This document shows, one piece after another, positions 1 to 5,803 of a DNA stretch of 6,020 bases. This DNA is from an uncultured Selenomonadales bacterium (GTDB lineage Bacteria > Bacillota > Negativicutes > Selenomonadales > Selenomonadaceae), in contig CAMVAG010000126.1 in assembly GCA_947165405.1 (NCBI GenBank), positions 1-6,020 of the forward strand, in the 5' to 3' direction. A model generated the notes under the pieces. It ran no database searches. It was not told the origin of the DNA and saw nothing but the letters and a program-made list of their open reading frames with translations. Every line of letters starts with the position of its first letter. Position 1 is the first letter of the stretch. The translations under genes and the position numbers were made by a program.

Positions 1-2495
1 ATTTCACCGTCGAAAACTTCAATGTTGTCGCGCAGAATACGAATCTTGCTGTTGTTGAAAATTTTTCCTTCCAGCACATAAGAGCCGGCAACCAAAGCTT
101 TGGAGAACTTCATGACTTTGCGAATCTCTACGCGCCCTTGAATGACTTCCTTAAACTTCGGAGCAAGCAAGCCGCTCATTGCCGCCTGCACATCGTTGAT
201 AGCGTCATAGATAACGCGGTAGGTGCGAATGTCGATATTTTCCGTGACGGCAGATTTGCGGGCGTTGTTGTCGGGGCGAACGTTAAAGCCGAGAATCAGC
301 GCGTTCGACGACGAAGCAAGCATAACATCGTTATCGTTAATCGCGCCGACGCCCGAATGAACGATATTAACGCGAACCTCGTCATTTCTGTTGAGGGCAA
401 GCAACGCGCCCGACAGAGCCTCAATCGAGCCTTGAACGTCAGCTTTAATGACAATGTTTAAATCTTTCAACGAGCCGGCTTGAATCTGATTGAACAGGTC
501 ATCAAGAGAAACTTTCTTGGACTTGATTAATTCATTGCGTTGACGTTCGATACGGTGTTCGGCGATTGACTTGGCAAGTTTTTCGTCGAGCGCGGCAAGA
601 ATATCGCCCGCAGCGGGAACGTCATTTAATCCCAAAACTTCGACGGGAACACTGGGGCCGGCTTTCTTGAGACTGTCGCCGCGTTCGTTCATCATTGCGC
701 GGACTTTTCCGTAAGTCGTGCCCGCCACGATTGAATCGCCGATACGGAGCGTGCCGTTCTGAACCAAAACGGTTGCAACGGGGCCTCTGCCTTTGTCAAG
801 TTGCGCCTCAATGATAACGCCGCGCGCCTCGCGATTGGGATTGGCTTTGAATTCTTGAACATCTGCCTCGAAAAGAATTTCTTCCAGCAAGTCGTTAATG
901 GCGATATTCTTTTTGGCGGAGACTTCAACCATAGTCGTGTTGCCGCCGTAATCGCGACTTACCAAGCCGTGTTCGAGAAGTTCCTGCTTGACACGAGCGG
1001 GATTCGCGCCGGGCTTGTCGATTTTGTTAATGGCAACGATAATCGGGACGTTCGCCGCCTTCGCGTGATTGATAGCCTCAATCGTCTGCGGCATGACACC
1101 ATCATCAGCTGCGACGACGAGAATTGCAATATCTGTGACTTGCGCGCCGCGAGCCCTCATTGCCGTGAAAGCTTCATGACCGGGCGTATCGAGGAAAACA
1201 ATTTTTCTGTCGTTGCAAATGACTTGATACGCGCCGATATGTTGAGTGATACCGCCTGCCTCGCCTGCCGCGACGGAAGATTTTCTGATAACGTCAAGCA
1301 AAGAAGTTTTGCCGTGGTCGACGTGACCCATGACCGTGACGACGGGCGGACGGATTTTCAATGTGGCGGGGTCGTCTTCGATTTCGGGAATGAGCGTCGG
1401 GTCGACTTCGGGCGGAAGTTCTTCGGCAGTGACTCCGAACTCTGCAGCGACGAGCGCGGCGGTGTCGAAGTCAATCACTTGGTTAATCGTTGCGACGACA
1501 CCCATCATCAAAAGTTTCTTAATGACTTCGACGGCGGTGCAACTCATCTTGCTTGCCAAATCCTTAACCGCAATGCTCTCACCGACTTTGATATGAGTGG
1601 GGCGTGCGATTTCGGCTTTGTGGACGGGCGGAGGTGCGGGGCGATTTTTTTTGCGGGCGGATCTCGGTGCACGATTTTTGTTGTCGGAAGCTTGAGCCGC
1701 CGCTTGAGTTTTGGCAGCCTCTTTGGCATTTGCGGGTTGGCGGTTGCGATTGCGTTGACGATTATTTCTGCCGCCGCCGTCTTCGCGCTGACGTTCGCCG
1801 CGATTTTTCGATTGACGGTCGCCGCGTTCTCCGCGAGTGTCTTGCTTGTCTTGAGCACGAGCTTCCTGTTTGTCTTGGCGTTCGGGACGATTATCCTGCC
1901 GCTCCTTTAAGCCGCGATTGTCACGCCCGCGATTGTCTTGCCGCTCCTGACGTTCGGGTTTATTTTCTTGCCGACGATTATCGCGCCGCTGTTGTTGTTG
2001 CTGCTGTTGTTGAGATTTTTGCTTCTGTTCGACTTTCGGTTGAGGTTTTTGTTCGGGCTTAGCCTCGACTGCAGGCGCGGGCTTTTCGGGTTTAGATTGT
2101 TTCGGTTGCGGCTGAGGTTTCTGCGCGGGCTTGGCAGGTTTTGTTTGAGTTTGAGGTTTTTGCTCGACTTTGGGCGCGGGCTTTGAAGTTTTGGCTTGTT
2201 GCGGTTGAGGTTTTGCTTGCGGCTTTGCTTGAGGTTTTGCTTGCGGTTTGCCCTGCGCTTTTGTATCGGTTTTGACTTCGGCGGCGGGTTTTGATTCGGC
2301 AGGTTTGGGCGCGGGTTCGACGGGTTTGCGCCGAGCGAAATTTGTTTTGACCAGCTCGTAAGCCTCCTCCTCTACGCCGCTGAAACGATTCTTGACTTTT
2401 ATTCTGCGTTTGTTCAGAAAATCGATGATGACCTGCTCATCCTGATTGAATTCCTTCGCCATGTCATAAATTCTATACTTAATCGGTTTTGACAT
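1..2495 (-). CDS. infB: Translation initiation factor IF-2 (3' end missing)
   Basis: GTPase that brings initiator fMet-tRNA to the 30S subunit and promotes 50S joining in the cytoplasm. The ATG at 2495 follows a GGGGGTGG ribosome binding site and lies 27 nt after ylxR. The frame is open for 831 codons to the window edge; by comparison with the family about 50 C-terminal residues are missing. Domains seen: IF2_N (about 1-53), a low-complexity linker (about 57-295), a second IF2_N-like domain (about 300-360), and the G domain with GHVDHGKT (390-397), GGITQHIGAY (414-423), DTPGH (436-440), NKID (490-493) and SAK (526-528). Domain II contains DKGRGPVATVL from 567, followed by domain III and the start of domain IV (VLRDN-like motif ILRDNIEV near the edge). 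All GTPase motifs are intact and I found no frameshift. The linker is unusually long and biased, with a Q8 run at 162-169. Last visible gene of the rimP-nusA-ylxR operon. Confidence 0.98.
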   Translation of the reverse strand, partial: MSKPIKYRIYDMAKEFNQDEQVIIDFLNKRRIKVKNRFSGVEEEAYELVKTNFARRKPVEPAPKPAESKPAAEVKTDTKAQGKPQAKPQAKPQAKPQPQQAKTSKPAPKVEQKPQTQTKPAKPAQKPQPQPKQSKPEKPAPAVEAKPEQKPQPKVEQKQKSQQQQQQQQRRDNRRQENKPERQERQDNRGRDNRGLKERQDNRPERQDKQEARAQDKQDTRGERGDRQSKNRGERQREDGGGRNNRQRNRNRQPANAKEAAKTQAAAQASDNKNRAPRSARKKNRPAPPPVHKAEIARPTHIKVGESIAVKDLASKMSCTAVEVIKKLLMMGVVATINQVIDFDTAALVAAEFGVTAEELPPEVDPTLIPEIEDDPATLKIRPPVVTVMGHVDHGKTSLLDVIRKSSVAAGEAGGITQHIGAYQVICNDRKIVFLDTPGHEAFTAMRARGAQVTDIAILVVAADDGVMPQTIEAINHAKAANVPIIVAINKIDKPGANPARVKQELLEHGLVSRDYGGNTTMVEVSAKKNIAINDLLEEILFEADVQEFKANPNREARGVIIEAQLDKGRGPVATVLVQNGTLRIGDSIVAGTTYGKVRAMMNERGDSLKKAGPSVPVEVLGLNDVPAAGDILAALDEKLAKSIAEHRIERQRNELIKSKKVSLDDLFNQIQAGSLKDLNIVIKADVQGSIEALSGALLALNRNDEVRVNIVHSGVGAINDNDVMLASSSNALILGFNVRPDNNARKSAVTENIDIRTYRVIYDAINDVQAAMSGLLAPKFKEVIQGRVEIRKVMKFSKALVAGSYVLEGKIFNNSKIRILRDNIEVFDGE
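1989..2012 (-). repeat. Glutamine codon run (Q8) in the IF-2 linker
   Basis: Eight consecutive CAA/CAG codons (mixed, five CAA and three CAG) encode residues 162-169 of IF-2. The run lies exactly where the linker changes from lysine-rich to arginine-rich. Mixed codons limit slippage, but trinucleotide length variation between strains is possible. Confidence 0.9.
2209..2256 (-). repeat. Tandem 12-base repeat in infB (KPQA units)
   Basis: Four adjacent 12-base units on the plus strand (ggttttgcttgc, ggctttgcttga, ggttttgcttgc, and a diverged ggtttgccctgc). The first three encode lysine-proline-glutamine-alanine units around residues 84-95 of IF-2; the fourth has drifted. The repeat keeps the reading frame. 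Confidence 0.85.
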
Positions 2496-2522
2496 AGATC
2501 CACCCCCGTTGGAAAATTTTAT

Positions 2523-2813
2523 TTACATGAGAATTTTCTCCTTTATCAAATCGTAAAGCTCATTCGGCAGCTTTGTTTTGAAAATTTTATCGAGGTTGCG
2601 ACGCTTAAGAAGTGTTGCCGAACATTCGGGCGACTTGCAGACGTAAGCTCCGCGACCTTCGAGCTTGCCCGTTTCGTCGAAGGAAATTTCTCCCGCCGAA
2701 TTTTTGACGACGCGCAAGAGTTCGGACTTGTGACGGACTTGACGGCAGACGACGCAGCGGCGCATTTCGATTTTCTTGATTGAAGTGCCTTTGGCAGTTT
2801 TGCCTCGCGACAT
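2523..2813 (-). CDS. ylxR: YlxR/RnpM family RNA-binding protein (DUF448)
   Basis: Small basic protein of 96 residues. The family marks are the RRCVVC motif (residues 18-23) and GRGAYVC (53-59), with GK just before the latter. Cys20, Cys23, Cys59 and Cys64 form two pairs that could bind a metal, although family members do not all keep them. In Bacillus subtilis the homologue, renamed RnpM, binds RNase P RNA and modulates RNase P; applying that role here is inference. The ATG shares its A with the nusA stop codon (TAATG), and an AAAGG element inside the end of nusA can serve as ribosome binding site, so translation is probably coupled to nusA. The chosen start gives about 16 residues before the usual motif. 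An internal ATG at 2765 (Met17) lacks a good binding site and is less likely. infB follows after 27 nt. Confidence 0.95.
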   Translation of the reverse strand: MSRGKTAKGTSIKKIEMRRCVVCRQVRHKSELLRVVKNSAGEISFDETGKLEGRGAYVCKSPECSATLLKRRNLDKIFKTKLPNELYDLIKEKILM

Positions 2814-3961
2814 TATTTCTTGCCTTTCTTTTGGCGCGGCTTGAAGACTGCCATTGCCTCGGATATGTCGACCTCGTGCATCTCTTCGGGAAGAGGATCG
2901 TTCTTTGCCTGCTTGAAACTTTTAATGTCAATCTTCCAACCGGTGAGCTTGGCGGCGAGGCGAGCGTTCTGTCCTTCCTTGCCGATTGCCAAACTCAACT
3001 GATTATCGGGCACGACCACGCGACAATTTTTATCCTCGTCATTGAGCGCGACGCTGATAATTTTTGCGGGGCTTAGGGCGTTGGCAATGAAGACGCCGGC
3101 GTTGGGACTCCACTCGATAACGTCAAGTTTTTCCTCGCCGAGTTCGTCAAGCACGGGCTGAATTCTGGTGCCGCGTTGACCGACGCAAGAGCCGACTGCC
3201 TCGACGTTGGGGTCTTTTGAATAGACGGCAATTTTCGCACGAGAGCCCGCCTCACGAGCCACGCCTCTTATTTCGAGGACGCCCTCTTGAATTTCGGGAA
3301 CTTCGATTTCAAACAGGCGGCGCAAAAAATTCGGATGAGTTCTTGAAAGATAAACCTGCGGACCTTTGCCGCCCTTTTTGACTTCGATAATGTAAGCGCG
3401 AACCATATCGCCGACTTTATAATCATCGTTGACGGTCTGCTCACTCGGAACAAGGATGGCATCCGTCTTGCCGACTTCAACAATCAAATTATTGTCTTCA
3501 ATGCGCACGATTCTTCCTTTGACGAGGTCGCTGTCGCGGTTTGTAAATTCGTCGTAAATTACTCCGCGTTCTGCCTCGCGCAATTTCTGAATGACAAGCT
3601 GTTTGGCGGCCTGCGCGGCGATTCGTCCGAAATCTTTGGGCGTGACTTCGATATAAGCCAAGCCGTCCTCGACTTTGGTGCCGGGAAGATTGGCAAGCTC
3701 CTCTTCGGAAATTTCGGTGTTGGGGTCTGTGACTTCGTCGACGACGATTTTCAGCGAATAGACATGATAACTTCCGTCGTTGCGGTCAATCTCGACTTTG
3801 AAAGTGTCGTCGTCCTGATTGAAATTTTTTTTGTAAGCGACCTTGAGCGCGTCCTCTACCGCATTGAATAAAACTTCGGGGTCAATTTCTTTTTCGGCGC
3901 ACAAATCATTGAGCGCGTCAATCAAACTTAATTTTTCCTGTTTATTTCTTCTGACAGCCAA
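2813..3961 (-). CDS. nusA: Transcription termination/antitermination protein NusA
   Basis: RNA polymerase-associated factor acting in pausing, intrinsic termination and antitermination. The product is 382 residues from the TTG at 3961. Domains seen: the N-terminal polymerase-binding domain (about 1-130; EVLFNAVEDALKVAYKKNF is typical of the family), an S1 domain (about 145-207, beginning near KGRIVRIEDNNLIVEVG), KH1 with GSCVGQRGTRIQ (257-268) and KH2 with AIGKEGQNARLAAKLTGW (325-342). The protein ends in a short basic tail (PRQKKGKK) and has no acidic AR1/AR2 repeats, as usual outside proteobacteria. The frame extends up to a TTG at 3979, but that codon overlaps the ribosome binding site and has none of its own. 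The TTG at 3961 has GGAGG ten bases upstream and gives the normal family length. It starts 25 nt after rimP and overlaps ylxR by one base. Confidence 0.97.
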   Translation of the reverse strand: MAVRRNKQEKLSLIDALNDLCAEKEIDPEVLFNAVEDALKVAYKKNFNQDDDTFKVEIDRNDGSYHVYSLKIVVDEVTDPNTEISEEELANLPGTKVEDGLAYIEVTPKDFGRIAAQAAKQLVIQKLREAERGVIYDEFTNRDSDLVKGRIVRIEDNNLIVEVGKTDAILVPSEQTVNDDYKVGDMVRAYIIEVKKGGKGPQVYLSRTHPNFLRRLFEIEVPEIQEGVLEIRGVAREAGSRAKIAVYSKDPNVEAVGSCVGQRGTRIQPVLDELGEEKLDVIEWSPNAGVFIANALSPAKIISVALNDEDKNCRVVVPDNQLSLAIGKEGQNARLAAKLTGWKIDIKSFKQAKNDPLPEEMHEVDISEAMAVFKPRQKKGKK

Positions 3962-3970
3962 GTAAATTCT

Positions 3971-3977
3971 TCCTCCC
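3971..3977 (-). promoter_or_regulatory. Ribosome binding site deciding the nusA TTG start
   Basis: The minus strand reads GGGAGGA here. The GGAGG core (3972-3976) ends ten bases before the TTG at 3961. It rules out the upstream TTG at 3979, which would place this element inside the coding sequence. The spacing is at the long end of the usual range, so the start is likely rather than certain. Confidence 0.75.
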
Positions 3978-3986
3978 AAAAATTTT

Positions 3987-4430
3987 TTAAAAATCTATGT
4001 GCAATCTGACTTGTGCAATTTTTTCACGCGGCAGAGGTTCAAAATCTTTAAGCCGCAAAAATTTTTCGTCACGACCTTCAAGCTCCCCGACGAAAATTTT
4101 TTTCCCGTCAAGCGGCGCGTAAAGTGTCACGTCAACGACTTTGCCTGCCTCGCGAACGAAATCTTTATCCTTTTTTAAAATGCGGTCGATGCCGGGCGAA
4201 GAGACTTCCAAGATATAAGCTCCGCCGATTATGTCCGTCTTGTCGAGTGCCGGGCTCAAGCGTTCGCTCAAATTTTGGCAGTCATCCAAATCAATGCCGC
4301 CCGCTTTATCAACGAACACTCGCAAATACCAATCGCGCTCCTTGACGTATTCAACATCGACGAGTTCATAATCCGTGCCCGCCAAAATTTCTGCCATTAA
4401 ACTTTCCACTTGCGTTTCTACTTTGCTCAA
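3987..4430 (-). CDS. rimP: Ribosome maturation factor RimP
   Basis: Needed for late maturation of the 30S subunit in the cytoplasm. The product is 147 residues, close to the family norm. The N-terminal domain shows ELVDVEYVKERDWYLRVFVD (22-41) followed by GGIDLDDC (44-51). The conserved junction motif YILEVSSPGIDR is at 72-83, and an SH3-like C-terminal domain follows (about 88-147). Start choice: no upstream ATG exists in this frame. The TTG at 4430 lies downstream of a GGGGGTGAT element and yields the expected N-terminal helix; the next candidate, ATG at codon 12, would remove most of that helix. It is the first gene of the operon, preceded by a strong promoter and a structured leader. nusA follows after 25 nt. 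Confidence 0.96.
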   Translation of the reverse strand: MSKVETQVESLMAEILAGTDYELVDVEYVKERDWYLRVFVDKAGGIDLDDCQNLSERLSPALDKTDIIGGAYILEVSSPGIDRILKKDKDFVREAGKVVDVTLYAPLDGKKIFVGELEGRDEKFLRLKDFEPLPREKIAQVRLHIDF

Positions 4431-4432
4431 TC

Positions 4433-4442
4433 AATCACCCCC
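4433..4442 (-). promoter_or_regulatory. Ribosome binding site of rimP (extended type)
   Basis: The minus strand reads GGGGGTGATT just before the TTG start at 4430. It matches the extended Firmicutes Shine-Dalgarno GGAGGTGAT with one substitution. The strong pairing would compensate for the weak TTG codon. It lies downstream of the leader hairpins and is not inside either stem. Confidence 0.75.
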
Positions 4443-4464
4443 AAAAAGTTTCCCCTTAACAACA

Positions 4465-4489
4465 GAAGAGCGGGCAGTGCCCACTCTTC
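4465..4489 (-). promoter_or_regulatory. Leader hairpin 2, proximal to rimP
   Basis: In the minus-strand RNA, GAAGAG-U-GGGC (4489-4479) can pair with GCCC-G-CUCUUC (4475-4465) around a three-base loop ACU. This gives 11 pairs including one G-U wobble. On the plus strand that wobble would be a C-A mismatch, so the structure fits the rimP-sense transcript better. The bases after the stem (UGUUGUUAAGGGG) are only moderately U-rich, so it is at best a weak terminator. A leader regulatory element or attenuator stem is more likely. Confidence 0.65.
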
Positions 4490-4509
4490 CGATAATAAGC
4501 TATGTCCAA

Positions 4510-4547
4510 AAAATTTTCTTCCGCCTTGAGCGAAGAGCAGAAATTTT
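4510..4547 (-). promoter_or_regulatory. Leader hairpin 1, distal to rimP
   Basis: In the minus-strand RNA, AAAAUUU (4547-4541) can pair with AAAUUUU (4516-4510). Inside it UCUUC (4536-4532) pairs with GAAGA (4521-4517) and GCU pairs with GGC around loop CAA. There is a four-base bulge (CUGC) on the 5' side and a single-base bulge near the top. The 3' arm ends in a run of six U (4513-4508), so the element looks partly like an intrinsic terminator, but the stem is A-U rich and interrupted. Its arms share sequence with hairpin 2. Confidence 0.4.
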
Positions 4548-4558
4548 ACAATGAATAA

Positions 4559-4563
4559 CCTCC
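4559..4563 (-). promoter_or_regulatory. Strong Shine-Dalgarno sequence in the rimP leader with no obvious gene
   Basis: The minus strand reads GGAGG here, within TTCGGAGGTTATTCATTG, about 15-20 bases after the predicted transcription start. No ATG or GTG follows at usable distance. The only nearby starts are ATT at 4552 and TTG at 4551, the latter followed at once by TAA. It could load a ribosome onto a leader peptide, or take part in RNA pairing. Confidence 0.5.
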
Positions 4564-4585
4564 GAATTATCTGATTGCAAATGGT

Positions 4586-4614
4586 ATTCTACACAATGAT
4601 TTTATTTTTGACAA
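4586..4614 (-). promoter_or_regulatory. Sigma-A-type promoter of the rimP-nusA-ylxR-infB operon
   Basis: The minus strand has TTGTCA (4614-4609) as -35, a 17-base spacer and TAGAAT (4591-4586) as -10, each box five of six to consensus. The predicted transcription start is near 4579, giving a leader of about 150 bases before rimP. The -35 lies 13 bases after the aldo/keto reductase stop. I see no terminator between them, so readthrough from that gene is also possible. Confidence 0.75.
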
Positions 4615-4627
4615 GTATTTTTTGCGA

Positions 4628-5752
4628 TTATCTTCCGAAAGTATTTGCGACGTTGACGAGTTCGGCGCGAATTTTAATGTGTTGCGGACAAACTTTTTCG
4701 CACGCGCCGCATTTGATGCATTTGCCGGCGTATTCTTTTCCGTGTCGAGCGACAAGCCAAGTGTATTGACCGTCGGCGAAGGTTTTGTTCTTGTAAAGCG
4801 TCAAGACATTGTATGCCGTGAACGAGCCGCTGATTCCGATATTCTGCGGACAAACTTTGGCGCAATAATTGCAAGTGGTGCAGGGGATAATCGGCAGGCT
4901 TGCCAAAACTTTTCGAGCTTCTTCGACGGTCGCCCGTTCGGATTCGTCGAGCCGCTTGAAATTTTCCATGTAAGCGACGTTGTCTTTCATCTGGTCAAGC
5001 GTCGACATGCCCGACAAAACAGTTATCACGCCGTCGAGACTTGCCGCGAATCTGATTGCCCAAGACGCCAAAGAGGCTTCGGGATTTGCGGCTTTGAAGA
5101 CGGCAGCGACTTGTTCGGGAGGAGTTGCCAACGTGCCGCCCTTAATCGGTTCCATGATGACAATCGGCTTGCCGTGCTTGCGAGCGACTTCATAGCAGCC
5201 GCGTGATTGAATGGCGGGATTTTCCCAGTCAGCGTAATTGATTTGCAGCTGAACGAATTCGGCTTCGGGGTGCTTTGTCAAAATTTCGTCAAGCTCTTCG
5301 GGCGTGGAGTGGAAAGAAAAGCCGACGTGTTTAATCAAACCCTCGCGCTTTTTCTCAAAGACGAAGTCCCACATTTTGAACCGCTCAAAAAATTCCGTGC
5401 GCATTTCGCCGAGATTGTGAAGCAAATAAAAATCGAAGTAGCGCGCGCCCGTTTGACGGAGTGAAGTTTCAAATTGCGCGATTGCATCTTCACGCGTCTT
5501 GCAATTAATCCACGCGGCATTTTTCGTTGCCAAGAAAAATTTTTCACGCGGATAACGTTCGACCAAAGCCTGACGAATCGCGTCCTCGCTGCCGGGATAT
5601 GCCCAAGCCGTATCAAAATACTTGAAGCCCTTCGACAGGAAAAGGTCGACCATCTGTTTGACTTGCTCAAGGTCAATGGTCTCATCTTCAAGGCGCGGCA
5701 AACGCATCAAGCCGAAGCCCAACTTTTTAATTTCCTCACCGAGATAAGCCAT
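4628..5752 (-). CDS. Aldo/keto reductase with C-terminal 2x[4Fe-4S] ferredoxin domain
   Basis: Product of 374 residues. The N-terminal TIM-barrel part (about 5-285) carries the aldo/keto reductase tetrad Asp47 and Tyr52 (FDTAWAY), Lys77 (LATKN) and His112 (LLHN). GMSTLDQMKDNVAY (248-261) lies in the region where the family binds NADPH. The C-terminal part has CTTCNYCAKVCP (Cys291, 294, 297, 301) and CIKCGACEKVCP (Cys345, 348, 351, 355), as for two [4Fe-4S] clusters. This is the COG1453-like group common in anaerobes. It is presumably a cytoplasmic oxidoreductase; substrate and electron partner cannot be told. Start choice: the ATG at 5752 has GGGAGG seven bases upstream. An in-frame TTG at 5791 would add 13 residues but has no binding site. 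It has its own promoter and precedes the rimP operon by 197 bases, with no functional link to it evident. Confidence 0.95.
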   Translation of the reverse strand: MAYLGEEIKKLGFGLMRLPRLEDETIDLEQVKQMVDLFLSKGFKYFDTAWAYPGSEDAIRQALVERYPREKFFLATKNAAWINCKTREDAIAQFETSLRQTGARYFDFYLLHNLGEMRTEFFERFKMWDFVFEKKREGLIKHVGFSFHSTPEELDEILTKHPEAEFVQLQINYADWENPAIQSRGCYEVARKHGKPIVIMEPIKGGTLATPPEQVAAVFKAANPEASLASWAIRFAASLDGVITVLSGMSTLDQMKDNVAYMENFKRLDESERATVEEARKVLASLPIIPCTTCNYCAKVCPQNIGISGSFTAYNVLTLYKNKTFADGQYTWLVARHGKEYAGKCIKCGACEKVCPQHIKIRAELVNVANTFGR

Positions 5753-5759
5753 GTTAAAA

Positions 5760-5765
5760 CCTCCC
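5760..5765 (-). promoter_or_regulatory. Ribosome binding site of the aldo/keto reductase
   Basis: The minus strand reads GGGAGG, seven bases before the ATG at 5752. It fixes that start over the in-frame TTG at 5791. Confidence 0.9.
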
Positions 5766-5803
5766 AAAAAATATACAAAAACTTTGCTCAAGAGTTTCTG
5801 ACA

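Larger units (their letters stand above)
4427..4552 (-). other. Possible 41-codon leader ORF with ATT start, overlapping rimP start
   Basis: A frame opening with ATT at 4552, six bases after a GGAGG, stays open for 41 codons and ends in a TGA (4429-4427) that overlaps the rimP TTG start as TTGA. The hypothetical peptide is hydrophobic toward its end (WALPALLLL, then GNFLGVID). It resembles no family I know. ATT starts are rare (infC is the known case), and the codons coincide with the hairpins, so the openness may be chance. An alternative reading of the same ribosome binding site is TTG-TAA (4551-4546), an immediate start-stop. Confidence 0.18.

Noticed and set aside
801..1910. Plus-strand open frame of 369 codons opposite infB
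   Set aside because: It is antisense to the well-supported IF-2 G domain and linker. Its composition mirrors the codon bias of infB, and its product has no recognisable domain.
3978..4103. Several A-tract/T-tract palindromes (for example 3978-3988, 4057-4066, 4093-4103, also 5535-5544 and 5986-5995), considered as bent DNA or protein sites
   Set aside because: Most are explained by adjacent Lys, Asn, Ile and Phe codons in an organism fond of AAA, AAT, ATT and TTT, and they are not in helical phase.
4608..4631. Possible plus-strand promoter (TTGACA at 4608-4613)
   Set aside because: No acceptable -10 box lies 16-18 bases downstream on that strand, and no plus-strand gene follows. The hexamer is the reverse of the rimP -35 region.
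4622..5206. Plus-strand open frame of 194 codons opposite the aldo/keto reductase
   Set aside because: It lies antisense to a gene with intact catalytic and cluster-binding residues. No ribosome binding site or family match supports it.
5753..5791. 13-residue N-terminal extension of the reductase from a TTG at 5791
   Set aside because: It lacks a binding site and would contain the good GGGAGG that precedes the ATG at 5752.
5781..5791. 11-base match (actttgctcaa) with the rimP start region at 4420-4430
   Set aside because: A few such 11-base matches are expected by chance in 6 kb, and the flanks do not agree.
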